A stretch of DNA of 64,000 nucleotides from Bradyrhizobium sp. NDS-1 (GTDB lineage: Bacteria > Pseudomonadota > Alphaproteobacteria > Rhizobiales > Xanthobacteraceae), in contig NZ_CP136628.1 of the NCBI RefSeq assembly GCF_032918005.1, positions 1,597,501-1,661,500 of the forward strand, in the 5' to 3' direction. The notes beneath the pieces are model-generated. The model worked only from the letters and a program-made list of their open reading frames with translations, was not told the origin of the DNA and did no database searches. Made by a program: the position numbers and the translations under genes. Shown here in pieces: positions 1 through 9,435 of this stretch. The first letter of the stretch is position 1; every line of letters begins with the position of its first letter.

Positions 1-1
1 G

Positions 2-70
2 AAGTCGGTGCTGCTGCTGGTCTCGAATGCCGAAGGCGAGCTGCGATTTGTCGCGCTGAGCGTACAGTAG
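2..70 (+). CDS. C-terminal end of a probable Do/DegP-type serine protease (partial)
   Basis: An open frame enters from the left edge and ends in TAG at 68-70, giving 22 residues (KSVLLLVSNAEGELRFVALS then VQ). The pattern 'KSVLLLV...RFVAL' resembles the end of the second PDZ domain of periplasmic Do-family proteases, and a Do-like protease before serB fits what I recall of Bradyrhizobium gene order. The fragment is too short for certainty. Confidence 0.45.
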   Translation, partial: KSVLLLVSNAEGELRFVALSVQ

Positions 71-77
71 TTTCATC

Positions 78-160
78 CGTCATTCCGGCGCGATGCGAAG
101 CATCGAACCCGGAATCTCGAGGTTCCGGGTCTGGTGCTTCGCACCATCCCGGAACGACGT
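78..160. repeat. Interspersed palindromic repeat of the CATTCCGG family
   Basis: GTCATTCCGG at the left is answered by CCGGAACGAC at the right, with internal dyads around GATGCGAAGCATC and GGTGCTTCGCACC. The same family recurs near 24421, 28211, 49577 and 62908. Lying between two convergent gene ends, it may also act as a transcription-ending or mRNA-stabilising hairpin. Confidence 0.75.
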
Positions 161-165
161 TTGCG

Positions 166-1071
166 TCAGCCCTCCACGAACTCCTCGCGCCGGTATCCCT
201 GCGCGTACAGCAGCGCTGTGAGATCGCCGTGATCGATCCGCGCAGCTGCCGCCGCCGCGACCGCCGGCTTGGCGTGGTAGGCGACGCCGAGCCCCGCCGC
301 CTGGATCATCGCGAGATCATTGGCGCCGTCGCCGACCACCACCGAGTCGATGTCGTCGAGATCGAACGATTCCATCAGGTCGACCAGTGTCGCCAGCTTC
401 GCTGCGCGGCCCAAAATCGGCTCCTTCACCTCGCCGGTGAATTTGCCGTCGCGCACGACGAGTTCGTTGGCGCGGTTCTCCTGAAAGCCGATCTTGGCGG
501 CGACCGCGGACGTGAACAGCGTGAAGCCGCCGGAGACGAGGCAGGTATAGGCGCCGTGGGCGCGCATGGTCGCGACCAGTGTGCTGCCGCCCGGGGTCAG
601 CGTGATGCGCTTGGCCAGCACCTCGTCGACGGCGCTGGCGGGCAGGTCCTTGAGCAGCGCGACGCGCTCGCGCAGCGCCGGCTCGAACTCGATCTCGCCG
701 CGCATCGCGCGTTCGGTAATGGCGGCCACATGGGCCTTCACCCCGACGAGATCGGCGAGCTCGTCGATGCATTCCTGGCCGATCATGGTGGAATCCATGT
801 CGGCGAGAAAAAGCTTCTTGCGCCGGACCCCGACTGGCTGCACGACGATGTCGATGGGCAGGTCGCCGCGCAGCTCGCGGAGCCGCTGCTCGATGGCGTG
901 ACGGTCGCCTTCGAGGTTACTGTCGGCGCCGAAGGGAATATCGACCGCGACCCCGTCGAACAGCCAGTGCGCGGGAGCTGCCTGCGGCAGCACGGCGCGG
1001 GCGCCGTCGACGATGGTCGAGTCGAGCGCGGGATTGTCGGGGTTGCAGATCAGCGTGGCGACGAGGGACAT
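166..1071 (-). CDS. serB: Phosphoserine phosphatase SerB
   Basis: This cytosolic enzyme hydrolyses L-phosphoserine to L-serine, the last step of serine synthesis from 3-phosphoglycerate. The 301-residue protein has an N-terminal ACT-like region (about 1-80) and a HAD phosphatase domain. DMDST at 91-95 holds the nucleophile Asp91 and general acid Asp93, SGG lies at 180-182 (motif II), and GDGAND at 247-252 is the Mg-binding motif IV. Length and layout match bacterial SerB. The gene is divergent from miaA with only 11 bp between the two start codons, so each promoter must lie within the other gene or the starts differ slightly from those given. Confidence 0.95.
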   Translation of the reverse strand: MSLVATLICNPDNPALDSTIVDGARAVLPQAAPAHWLFDGVAVDIPFGADSNLEGDRHAIEQRLRELRGDLPIDIVVQPVGVRRKKLFLADMDSTMIGQECIDELADLVGVKAHVAAITERAMRGEIEFEPALRERVALLKDLPASAVDEVLAKRITLTPGGSTLVATMRAHGAYTCLVSGGFTLFTSAVAAKIGFQENRANELVVRDGKFTGEVKEPILGRAAKLATLVDLMESFDLDDIDSVVVGDGANDLAMIQAAGLGVAYHAKPAVAAAAAARIDHGDLTALLYAQGYRREEFVEG

Positions 1072-1082
1072 TTGAGGTTTTC

Positions 1083-2039
1083 GTGAACGAGGAGCAGGTC
1101 AGCAGAAGGCCTCTTGGCGAGGCCGTGCTTATCGCAGGCCCGACCGCCAGCGGCAAGTCGGCGCTGGCGCTGGAGCTCGCGCTCGCCACCGGTGGCATCG
1201 TCATCAATGCCGATTCCATGCAGGTCTATCGTGACCTCCGCACCATCACGGCACGGCCGACACATGACGAGGAGGCCCGCGCTCCGCACCGTCTCTACGG
1301 CCATGTCGATGCGGCCGTGAACTTCTCGGCGGGCGCCTGGGTGGCTGACGCGGCAAAGGCGCTCGACGAGGCGAAGGCGCAAGCCCGCCTGCCGATCTTC
1401 ATCGGTGGCACCGGGCTCTATTTCAAGGCGCTGACGGCGGGCCTCTCCGTGGTCCCGCCGATTCCTGCCGAGGTGCGCGAGGCAGTGCGCGCGCGGCTGG
1501 AACGGGACGGCGCGGAGGCGCTGCATGCGGAACTGGCGCGTCGCGATCCGCGCGCGGCCGAGCGATTGAACCTGCGTGACCGCACCCGGATCGCGCGCGC
1601 GCTCGAGGTGATCGAGGCGACCGGCCGTTCGCTGCTCGACTGGCATCGGGAGGGCCAGCCGCCGCTGCTGCCGAAGGACAGTTTTCGCGCGGTATTTCTC
1701 GCCCCCGAGCGCGACGAGCTCTATGCCCGCATCGATGCCCGCTTCGATGCCATGCTGGGAGCCGGCGCGCTGAGGGAGGTCGAGCGGCTCGCCGCCAGGC
1801 ACCTCGATCCGCTGCTGCCGGCAATGAAGGCCCATGGTGTGCCGGCTTTGATCCGGCATCTGCGCGGTGAGATCAGCCTGGAGGAGGCCGCAGGAATCGG
1901 CCGCGCCGACACCCGCCACTATGCCAAGCGGCAATTCACCTGGTTCCGGCATCAATTGCCGGACTTCGAATGGGTGAAGCCGAAGGAGGCGAGGGGATGG
2001 CTCGTGGCAGTTGTGAACGCCGCCCGGGATCCCGCCTGA
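1083..2039 (+). CDS. miaA: tRNA dimethylallyltransferase MiaA
   Basis: MiaA transfers a dimethylallyl group to the N6 of A37 in tRNAs that read codons starting with U, the first step towards ms2i6A. The 318-residue protein has a P-loop GPTASGKS at 19-26 and, about 20 residues on, [12 protein letters not shown], which is typical of the tRNA/prenyl-binding part of the family. The start is GTG at 1083; it is the most upstream start that places the P-loop at its usual distance from the N terminus. The gene is divergent from serB and upstream of the ilv operon, which has its own promoter. Confidence 0.95.
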   Translation: MNEEQVSRRPLGEAVLIAGPTASGKSALALELALATGGIVINADSMQVYRDLRTITARPTHDEEARAPHRLYGHVDAAVNFSAGAWVADAAKALDEAKAQARLPIFIGGTGLYFKALTAGLSVVPPIPAEVREAVRARLERDGAEALHAELARRDPRAAERLNLRDRTRIARALEVIEATGRSLLDWHREGQPPLLPKDSFRAVFLAPERDELYARIDARFDAMLGAGALREVERLAARHLDPLLPAMKAHGVPALIRHLRGEISLEEAAGIGRADTRHYAKRQFTWFRHQLPDFEWVKPKEARGWLVAVVNAARDPA

Positions 2040-2134
2040 CGCGCTTTTGTGCTCAGGTTCCCTAATTTACCTCTCGCCAAAACCCGGGGAACACCGCTAC
2101 ACTGCCAAAATCGCGCAGGAACGGTGGCATTGCC

Positions 2135-2162
2135 TTGACATCCGGGCTTTGGTCGCTATGTT
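2135..2162 (+). promoter_or_regulatory. Sigma-70-type promoter of the ilvBN operon
   Basis: TTGACA (2135-2140) and TATGTT (2157-2162) are separated by 16 bp. Transcription would begin near 2169, about 25 nt before the leader-peptide ATG, which fits an attenuation leader. The -35 box is a perfect consensus match. Confidence 0.65.
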
Positions 2163-2193
2163 TCGCGCAACCTTTGGGAAGCCGAGCCCTACC

Positions 2194-2259
2194 ATGCGTA
2201 ATATTATTACCAAACTCCTTATCGCCGTCGTACCCAGGCACACCGCCGGGGATGGCTAG
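2194..2259 (+). CDS. ilv leader peptide (21 residues, rich in Ile, Leu and Val)
   Basis: A 22-codon reading frame from ATG 2194 to TAG 2257-2259 begins MRNIITKLLIAVV: three Ile, two Leu and two Val among residues 4-13. It sits just after a promoter, overlaps the 5' arm of an antiterminator helix, and is followed by an intrinsic terminator. This is the standard layout of amino-acid attenuators: a ribosome starved for Ile, Leu or Val stalls here and the downstream operon is transcribed. The peptide itself probably has no other role. The Shine-Dalgarno match is weak (GGGAAG about 11 nt upstream). Confidence 0.85.
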   Translation: MRNIITKLLIAVVPRHTAGDG

Positions 2260-2291
2260 CTGCCATCCACATGACAGGCGGTGTGCATGGG
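2233..2291 (+). promoter_or_regulatory. Antiterminator helix of the ilvBN attenuator
   Basis: GCACACCGCC (2238-2247) pairs perfectly with GGCGGTGTGC (2277-2286). Beyond a G-A mismatch the helix continues with CCCA (2233-2236) against TGGG (2288-2291). The last bases belong to the 5' arm of the terminator, so the two structures compete. Nested inside is a perfect 7-bp hairpin, GGATGGC (2250-2256) with GCCATCC (2262-2268). A ribosome reaching the stop codon at 2257 would cover 2233-2247 and release the terminator. Confidence 0.75.
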
Positions 2292-2311
2292 CCCTCTTCG
2301 GGGCCTTTTTT
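2289..2311 (+). terminator. Intrinsic terminator (attenuator) before ilvB
   Basis: GGCCC (2290-2294) pairs with GGGCC (2301-2305) across a short TCTTCG loop, followed at once by TTTTTT (2306-2311). It lies 30 nt after the leader-peptide stop codon and 59 nt before the ilvB ATG, so it can end transcription of the operon when Ile, Leu and Val are plentiful. Confidence 0.85.
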
Positions 2312-2369
2312 ATTTCCCGAACCCGACACGACCAAAGCCGCTGACAACAGCGCATCCGGAGCAAGCCAA

Positions 2370-4145
2370 ATGAGCGACAAGAGCCACGATCCGAACCAGA
2401 TGACCGGCGCCGCAATGATCGTTCGCGCGCTCATCGATCACGGCGTGACCGACATTTTCGGCTATCCCGGCGGCGCCGTACTTCCGATCTATGACGAGAT
2501 CTTCCAGCAGAGCGAGGTCCAGCACATCCTGGTTCGCCACGAGCAGGGCGCGGGCCACGCCGCCGAGGGCTATGCGCGCTCGACCGGCAAGCCGGGCGTC
2601 GCGCTGGTGACCTCCGGTCCCGGCGCCACCAACATGGTGACTCCGCTGACGGACGCGCTGATGGACTCGATCCCGCTGGTCTGCATCTCCGGCCAGGTGC
2701 CGACGCATCTGATCGGCAACGACGCGTTCCAGGAATGTGACACCGTCGGCATCACGCGCCCCTGCACCAAGCACAATTGGCTGGTGCGCGACGTCAATGA
2801 TCTCGCAAAGGTGCTGCACGAGGCGTTCTATGTCGCGACGTCGGGCCGCCCGGGTCCGGTGCTGGTCGACGTTCCCAAGGACGTGCAGTTCGCCACCGGC
2901 ACCTATCATCCGCCGCGCAAGTCCGACGTGCATCGCTCCTACGCGCCGCGCGTGAAGGGCGATGCGACGCAGATCCGCAAGGCGGTGGCGCTGCTCGCCA
3001 ATGCCAAGCGCCCGGTGATCTACAGCGGCGGCGGCGTCATCAATTCCGGTCCCGAGGCAACCAGGCTGTTGCGCGAGCTGGTCGAGGTCACCGGCTTGCC
3101 GATCACCTCCACGCTGATGGGTCTCGGCGCCTACCCTGCGTCGGGCAAGAACTGGCTCGGCATGCTGGGCATGCACGGCACCTATGAGGCCAACATGACG
3201 ATGCATGATTGCGACGTCATGCTCTGCGTCGGCGCGCGCTTCGACGACCGCATCACCGGCCGCGTCGATGCGTTCTCCCCGGGCTCGAAGAAGATCCACA
3301 TCGACATCGATCCGTCCTCGATCAACAAGAACATCCGCGTCGACGTGCCTATCATCGGCGATTGCGGCAACGTCCTCGGCGACATCCTCCAGGTGTTCAA
3401 GGCGGAGGCGAAGAAGCCCGACATCAGGTCCTGGTGGCAGCAGATCGCGCAGTGGCGTGCCCGCAACTCGCTCTATTACAAGAAAAGCAACGACGTCATC
3501 CTGCCGCAGCACGCGATCCAGAGCCTGTTCGAGGCGACGCGCGGCAAGGACACCTACATCACGACCGAGGTCGGCCAGCACCAGATGTGGGCGGCACAGT
3601 TCTACGGCTTCGAGGAGCCGCATCGGTGGATGACGTCGGGCGGTCTCGGCACCATGGGCTACGGCCTGCCGGCGGCGATCGGCGTGCAGGTGGCCCATCC
3701 GGACAGTCTCGTCATCGACATCGCGGGCGACGCCTCGGTGCAGATGACGATGCAGGAGATGTCGACGGCGGTGCAGTACGAGCTGCCGATCAAGATCTTC
3801 ATCCTGAACAACCAGTACATGGGCATGGTGCGGCAGTGGCAGCAACTGCTGCACGGCAACCGCCTGTCGCATTCCTACTCGGAGGCGCTGCCGGACTTCG
3901 TCAAGCTCGCGGAAGCCTATGGCGGCGTCGGCATCCAGGTGCACAAGCCCGGCGATCTCGACGGCGCCATCAAGGAGATGATCTCGGTCAAGCGCCCGGT
4001 GCTGTTCGACTGCCGCGTCGCGGCGCTCGAGAACTGCTTCCCGATGATTCCGTCCGGCAAGGCTCACAACGAGATGCTCTTGCCGGAGCAGGCGAACGAC
4101 GAGGCGACCGCGAAGGCCTTCGCCGGCGGCAAGGCGCTGGTGTGA
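2370..4145 (+). CDS. ilvB: Acetolactate synthase, large (catalytic) subunit
   Basis: This thiamine-diphosphate enzyme condenses two pyruvates to 2-acetolactate, or pyruvate and 2-oxobutyrate to 2-aceto-2-hydroxybutyrate, the first common step to Val, Leu and Ile. With the start at ATG 2370 it has 591 residues. FGYPGGAVLPIYDE at 30-43 and the catalytic Glu58 in RHEQGAGHA mark the TPP active site; the C-terminal half carries IAGDASVQM followed by ILNNQY, the TPP/Mg motif. In-frame starts further upstream (for example 2271) would lie inside the attenuator, and GGAG near 2358 precedes the chosen ATG. It forms an operon with ilvN 24 nt downstream. Confidence 0.97.
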   Translation: MSDKSHDPNQMTGAAMIVRALIDHGVTDIFGYPGGAVLPIYDEIFQQSEVQHILVRHEQGAGHAAEGYARSTGKPGVALVTSGPGATNMVTPLTDALMDSIPLVCISGQVPTHLIGNDAFQECDTVGITRPCTKHNWLVRDVNDLAKVLHEAFYVATSGRPGPVLVDVPKDVQFATGTYHPPRKSDVHRSYAPRVKGDATQIRKAVALLANAKRPVIYSGGGVINSGPEATRLLRELVEVTGLPITSTLMGLGAYPASGKNWLGMLGMHGTYEANMTMHDCDVMLCVGARFDDRITGRVDAFSPGSKKIHIDIDPSSINKNIRVDVPIIGDCGNVLGDILQVFKAEAKKPDIRSWWQQIAQWRARNSLYYKKSNDVILPQHAIQSLFEATRGKDTYITTEVGQHQMWAAQFYGFEEPHRWMTSGGLGTMGYGLPAAIGVQVAHPDSLVIDIAGDASVQMTMQEMSTAVQYELPIKIFILNNQYMGMVRQWQQLLHGNRLSHSYSEALPDFVKLAEAYGGVGIQVHKPGDLDGAIKEMISVKRPVLFDCRVAALENCFPMIPSGKAHNEMLLPEQANDEATAKAFAGGKALV

Positions 4146-4169
4146 CAAGAGACATTTGAGGGGACGACA

Positions 4170-4712
4170 ATGAACCAGCCCGCATCCGCCTACTTCATCG
4201 AGGAGCGCCACGATCCCAACGAGACGCATACGCTCTCGGTGCTCGTGCAGAACGAGCCGGGCGTGCTCGCGCGCGTGATCGGCCTGTTCTCGGGCCGTGG
4301 CTACAACATCGAGAGCCTCACGGTCTCGGAGACCGAGAGCCAGAAACATCTGTCGCGCATCACCATCGTCACCACGGGTACGCCGATGGTGATCGAGCAG
4401 ATCAAGCACCAGCTCGACCGCATGATCCCGGTCTACCGCGTCGTCGACATGACCCAGACCAGGCGCTCGATCGAGCGGGAGCTCGCCATGGTGAAGGTGC
4501 GCGGGCAGGGCGAGCACCGGGTCGAGGCGCTGAGGCTGGCGGATGCGTTCCGCGCCCGGGTGATCGACGCCACCACCGAGAGCTTTGTGTTCGAGATCAC
4601 AGGCAATACCGACAAGATCAATCAATATATCGACCTGATGCGCCCGCTCGGCCTTGTCGAAGTGTCGCGCACCGGCGTTGCCGCGATCGGCCGCGGGCCC
4701 GAAGGGATGTGA
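4170..4712 (+). CDS. ilvN: Acetolactate synthase, small (regulatory) subunit
   Basis: This is the ACT-domain subunit that stimulates IlvB and makes it sensitive to valine feedback. The 180-residue protein starts at ATG 4170 after GAGGGGACGAC. The first ACT domain is visible at about 20-95 (LSVLVQNEPGVLARVIGLFS, then GYNIESLTVSETE), followed by the usual C-terminal domain to about 170. Length is typical of the ilvH/ilvN family. It is co-transcribed with ilvB and so falls under the same attenuator. Confidence 0.96.
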   Translation: MNQPASAYFIEERHDPNETHTLSVLVQNEPGVLARVIGLFSGRGYNIESLTVSETESQKHLSRITIVTTGTPMVIEQIKHQLDRMIPVYRVVDMTQTRRSIERELAMVKVRGQGEHRVEALRLADAFRARVIDATTESFVFEITGNTDKINQYIDLMRPLGLVEVSRTGVAAIGRGPEGM

Positions 4713-4715
4713 ACC

Positions 4716-5411
4716 ATGCTGGCGCGCGACTGGTACTACAATGAGCGGAACCGGATGGGGATCGGGCCCGCTGTGGCGTCGATCTACGACAGCCATGACG
4801 ATGCGGACCTGCGGTCGCGGGCCGCGCTGAAAATGCTCGGCGTGCAGCGCGGCTGGCGCATCGCGGATATCGGTTGCGGTAACGGCGTGCTGGCCACCGA
4901 AGCCGCCCTGATGGGCGCCGAGGTCGACGCCATCGACATCTCGCCGGCGATGCTGGCGCTCGCCGAGATCTACGCGCGCGACCGCAAGGCGCCGGTGCGC
5001 ACGCAATCGGCCGGCCTGCTCAGCTTCGCCTATCGCCCCGAATCCTATGACCTGATCGTCAGCGAGTTCACGCTGCATCACCTCCCGGATTTCTGGAAGG
5101 CGGTGGCGATGTCGCGGATCTATCGTGCGCTCAAGCCCGGCGCGAGCTTCTATTTGCGCGACATCGTCTATGTCTCGATGCCCGATGCCGTGGAGCGCGA
5201 CGTCGATCAATGGGCCGACTTCCAGATCAAGAATCACGACTTTCCGCGCGACGGCGTGGTGACGCATATGCGCGACGAATATTCGACCTTCGGCTGGGTG
5301 ATGGAGCGGATGCTGACCGACGTCGGCTTCACGCTGGTCTCGGCCGATTACCACGCACCGATGCACGGCACCTATCTGCTGCGCAAACCAAGAGCCGGCG
5401 AGCAAGGCTAG
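4716..5411 (+). CDS. Class I SAM-dependent methyltransferase, substrate unknown
   Basis: The 231-residue cytosolic protein has the Rossmann-type motif I DIGCGNG at 51-57, an acidic strand end (AEVDAIDIS, about 69-77) that would bind the ribose of S-adenosylmethionine, and a SEFTLHHLPDFWKA post-motif typical of UbiE/Methyltransf_11 enzymes acting on small molecules. It starts 3 nt after the ilvN stop, so it is probably translated from the ilvBN mRNA. Nothing in the sequence links it to branched-chain amino acid synthesis. Fold assignment is secure; substrate is not known. Confidence 0.85.
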   Translation: MLARDWYYNERNRMGIGPAVASIYDSHDDADLRSRAALKMLGVQRGWRIADIGCGNGVLATEAALMGAEVDAIDISPAMLALAEIYARDRKAPVRTQSAGLLSFAYRPESYDLIVSEFTLHHLPDFWKAVAMSRIYRALKPGASFYLRDIVYVSMPDAVERDVDQWADFQIKNHDFPRDGVVTHMRDEYSTFGWVMERMLTDVGFTLVSADYHAPMHGTYLLRKPRAGEQG

Positions 5412-5458
5412 AACGAACAACAACAGGACTGCACGACAGGGCAGAGCCGAGAACAACA

Positions 5459-6346
5459 ATGAAGCCGGCCGACATCCTCATCGCCATCCTCGTGGCGGTC
5501 ATCTGGGGGCTTGCGTTCGTCGCAAGCCGGATCGCGCTCGACGAATTCTCGCCGGAGCTGATGACGGCGATGCGCTTCGCCATTGCCGCGCTGCCGTGCC
5601 TGTTCATTCCCAGGCCGAAGGTCGCCTGGTCACTGCTGATCGCCATCAGCTTCACGCTGTTCCTCGGCCAGTTCCTGTCGCAAGCTTACGGCATCGCCCA
5701 TGGCGTGCCGGTGGGGCTGACCAGCGTCGTGGTGCAGAGCCAGGCGCTGTTCACCATAGGCTTTGCCGCGGTCGCATTCGGCGAGCGGCCGACGCCGGTG
5801 CAGACCCTCGGCATCGTCATTGCGGCGGCTGGCCTTCTCATGATCTGCGGCACCGTGGGTTATGACTTCAGCGTCGGTGCGTTCGCCGTGCTGATGATCG
5901 CTCCGATCTGCTTTGCGATCGGCAACCTCCTGCTGCGCGGGGCCCGCGGTGCGCCGATGTTCGACTTGTTTGCCTGGCTCTGCCTCACCGCCGCGGTGCC
6001 GCTATTCGCGCTCGCGCTGGTCGTCGATGGGCCCGCGCCGACCTTCCGATCGCTGATCCACATGTCGCTCACCGGCCTCGTCTGCCTGCTGGCAATCGGC
6101 GCCATCTCCACCAGCATTGCCTATTGGCTGTGGGGCCGGCTGCTGCGCGACTATCCCGCGGCGCAAGTGGTGCCGTTCGCGCTGCTGGTGCCGTTCGTCG
6201 GCTCGGCTGCCTCGAGCATCGTGTTCGGCGAGCGGTTCGGACCCTTGCGGCTCGCCGGCATGCTGACCGTGATCGTTGGTATCGCCGTGATGGTTCTCGC
6301 GAACCGGCCCAGGGCGTTAGCCAAACCGCTGCCGAAGACGGCGTGA
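5459..6346 (+). CDS. EamA-family (DMT superfamily) transporter
   Basis: The 295-residue integral membrane protein has about ten hydrophobic segments arranged as two EamA repeats (about 5-135 and 145-285). The start MKPADILIAILVAVIWGLAF, with its Trp-Gly in the first helix, is characteristic of RhtA/YdcZ-like exporters of amino acids and metabolites. ATG 5459 was chosen because the first membrane helix follows at once; the longer upstream frame runs through the methyltransferase. It is followed 7 nt later by a LysE exporter. Its place in an ilv locus suggests amino-acid or keto-acid efflux, which is inference. Confidence 0.85.
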   Translation: MKPADILIAILVAVIWGLAFVASRIALDEFSPELMTAMRFAIAALPCLFIPRPKVAWSLLIAISFTLFLGQFLSQAYGIAHGVPVGLTSVVVQSQALFTIGFAAVAFGERPTPVQTLGIVIAAAGLLMICGTVGYDFSVGAFAVLMIAPICFAIGNLLLRGARGAPMFDLFAWLCLTAAVPLFALALVVDGPAPTFRSLIHMSLTGLVCLLAIGAISTSIAYWLWGRLLRDYPAAQVVPFALLVPFVGSAASSIVFGERFGPLRLAGMLTVIVGIAVMVLANRPRALAKPLPKTA

Positions 6347-6353
6347 GGTGACC

Positions 6354-8109
<1,756 letters not shown>

Positions 8110-8123
8110 GCCGTCTTCCGGAC

Positions 8124-8191
8124 GCAGCGCATCACGCAAGTGGTGCGCTGCTGATCCCGGGTCCCTTGCGGCTCCCGGGTTCGGGCTTTTT
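8124..8191 (+). terminator. Terminator after ilvC
   Basis: GCAGCGCATCAC (8124-8135) pairs with GTGGTGCGCTGC (8140-8151) across GCAA, eleven Watson-Crick pairs and one G-T pair. About 25 nt further on, a GC-rich hairpin (CCCG 8174-8177 with CGGG 8182-8185) is followed by CTTTTT (8186-8191). Together they look like a strong transcription stop for ilvC. Confidence 0.75.
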
Positions 8192-8258
8192 GCGCTCCCC
8201 CTTCGCACCACCGCCGTTTTCCGACATGATCGCGGAAAACCTCGAGGGGAGGGTAACC

Positions 8259-9107
8259 ATGCGATCTGTCGTCATCACGGGCGTGTCCACCGGCATCGGC
8301 TGGGCCACCGCAAAATTCCTGATTGGGCGCGGCTATCGCGTCTTCGGCAGCGTCCGCAAGCAGGCGGATGCGGAGCGGCTCAACGCTGAATTCGGCGCCA
8401 ATTTCACACCCCTGCTATTCGACGTCACGGATGAGGCCGCCGTTCTTGCTGCCGCGCGAGCGGTTCGCGAGACCCTGGGCGGAGAGACGCTGGCCGGCCT
8501 CGTCAACAATGCCGGCATCGCGGTCGCCGGTCCCGTGCTCGAATTGTCGGCAGACGATTTCCGCCGCCAGATGGACATCAACGTGATCGGCCCCGTCATC
8601 GCGACGCAGGCTTTCTTGCCTTTGCTCGGCGCCGATCCGTCGCTGAAGGGGCCGAAGGGGCGGATCGTGATGATCAGCTCCGTCGCGGGCAGGAACGGCA
8701 ATCCGCTGTCGGCGCCCTACTGCACCTCCAAGCACGCCATCGAAGGATTGTCCGAGAGCCTGCGCCGCGAATTGATGCTGTTTGGCATCGACGTCATCAT
8801 CGTTGCCCCCGGCGCGGTGAAGACGCCGATCTGGAGCAAGGCCGAACAGATCGACCTATCCGTCTATCAGAACTCGCCCTATCTGCCGGCGCTGAACAAG
8901 GTCATGGCCTTCATGATGGACCTCGGCGCCAAGGGCCTGCCGGCCGAGCGGATCGCCGAAATCGTGTTCGAGGCGCTGACTGCGGCCAAGCCACGGGTGC
9001 GCTACCAGGTCACGCCAGACCCGATGAGGCATATGATCCAGGCGATGCTGCCCAAGCGGGCCGTCGACCGCATCTATGCCAAGCGGCTCGGGCTATTGCC
9101 GCAGTGA
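8259..9107 (+). CDS. Short-chain dehydrogenase/reductase
   Basis: The 282-residue classical SDR carries the cofactor motif GVSTGIG at 8-14, the NNAG motif (VNNAGIA) near 85, a catalytic Ser in MISSVAG near 141, and YCTSK with Tyr154 and Lys158. The chosen ATG follows GAGGGGAGGGTAACC, a good ribosome-binding site; a longer frame upstream overlaps the ilvC terminator. The Ser/Arg after Gly-x-x-x-Gly-x-Gly (SVRKQADAERL) suggests NADP(H) binding. Substrate cannot be told; proteins of this look are often annotated as oxidoreductases acting on steroids or acyl groups. Confidence 0.88.
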   Translation: MRSVVITGVSTGIGWATAKFLIGRGYRVFGSVRKQADAERLNAEFGANFTPLLFDVTDEAAVLAAARAVRETLGGETLAGLVNNAGIAVAGPVLELSADDFRRQMDINVIGPVIATQAFLPLLGADPSLKGPKGRIVMISSVAGRNGNPLSAPYCTSKHAIEGLSESLRRELMLFGIDVIIVAPGAVKTPIWSKAEQIDLSVYQNSPYLPALNKVMAFMMDLGAKGLPAERIAEIVFEALTAAKPRVRYQVTPDPMRHMIQAMLPKRAVDRIYAKRLGLLPQ

Positions 9108-9435
9108 AGCAGGCGCTTCAGCCCCGCTAGCCCAGGCCGGCCGTAGCACCATGGCGGCCTCGCTGTGTCCTGATAGATGCTGCGCCGCAATTGGCGGCGG
9201 AGGGGCCGGAGGTCCCGGTCCGCGAGGGTGCGCGCCGTGCGCCGGTTCGTCGCTCACTAACATTAAGCGAAGGTCGGTCACGACGCGCGTTGCCTGTCCT
9301 TGACCGTTCCGTTACAGTTTTATGACATGGTGCAGGCCTCCGGCTGCGCCGGGAGCCCTAGCCGCCCTTTTTCACTCCCTGGGCCGGCCAGACGGCTGGG
9401 TATCATCGCGCCGGACCAGAAGTTGCGTGTCGTCA
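9108..9435. other. Intergenic region with a possible promoter
   Basis: No gene is supported here. A candidate promoter, TTGACC (9300-9305) and TATGAC (9321-9326) with a short 15-bp spacer, could serve the membrane sulfatase-like gene downstream. No strong dyad symmetry was seen. Confidence 0.4.

Noticed and set aside
2271..2369. In-frame N-terminal extension of ilvB
   Set aside because: It would place the start inside the antiterminator and terminator; ATG 2370 has a ribosome-binding site and fits the family N terminus.
2310..5459. A 1049-residue open frame on the minus strand opposite ilvBN and the methyltransferase
   Set aside because: It is the antisense shadow of well-supported genes; composition is Arg/His/Asp-rich and matches no family, as expected from GC-biased codon positions.
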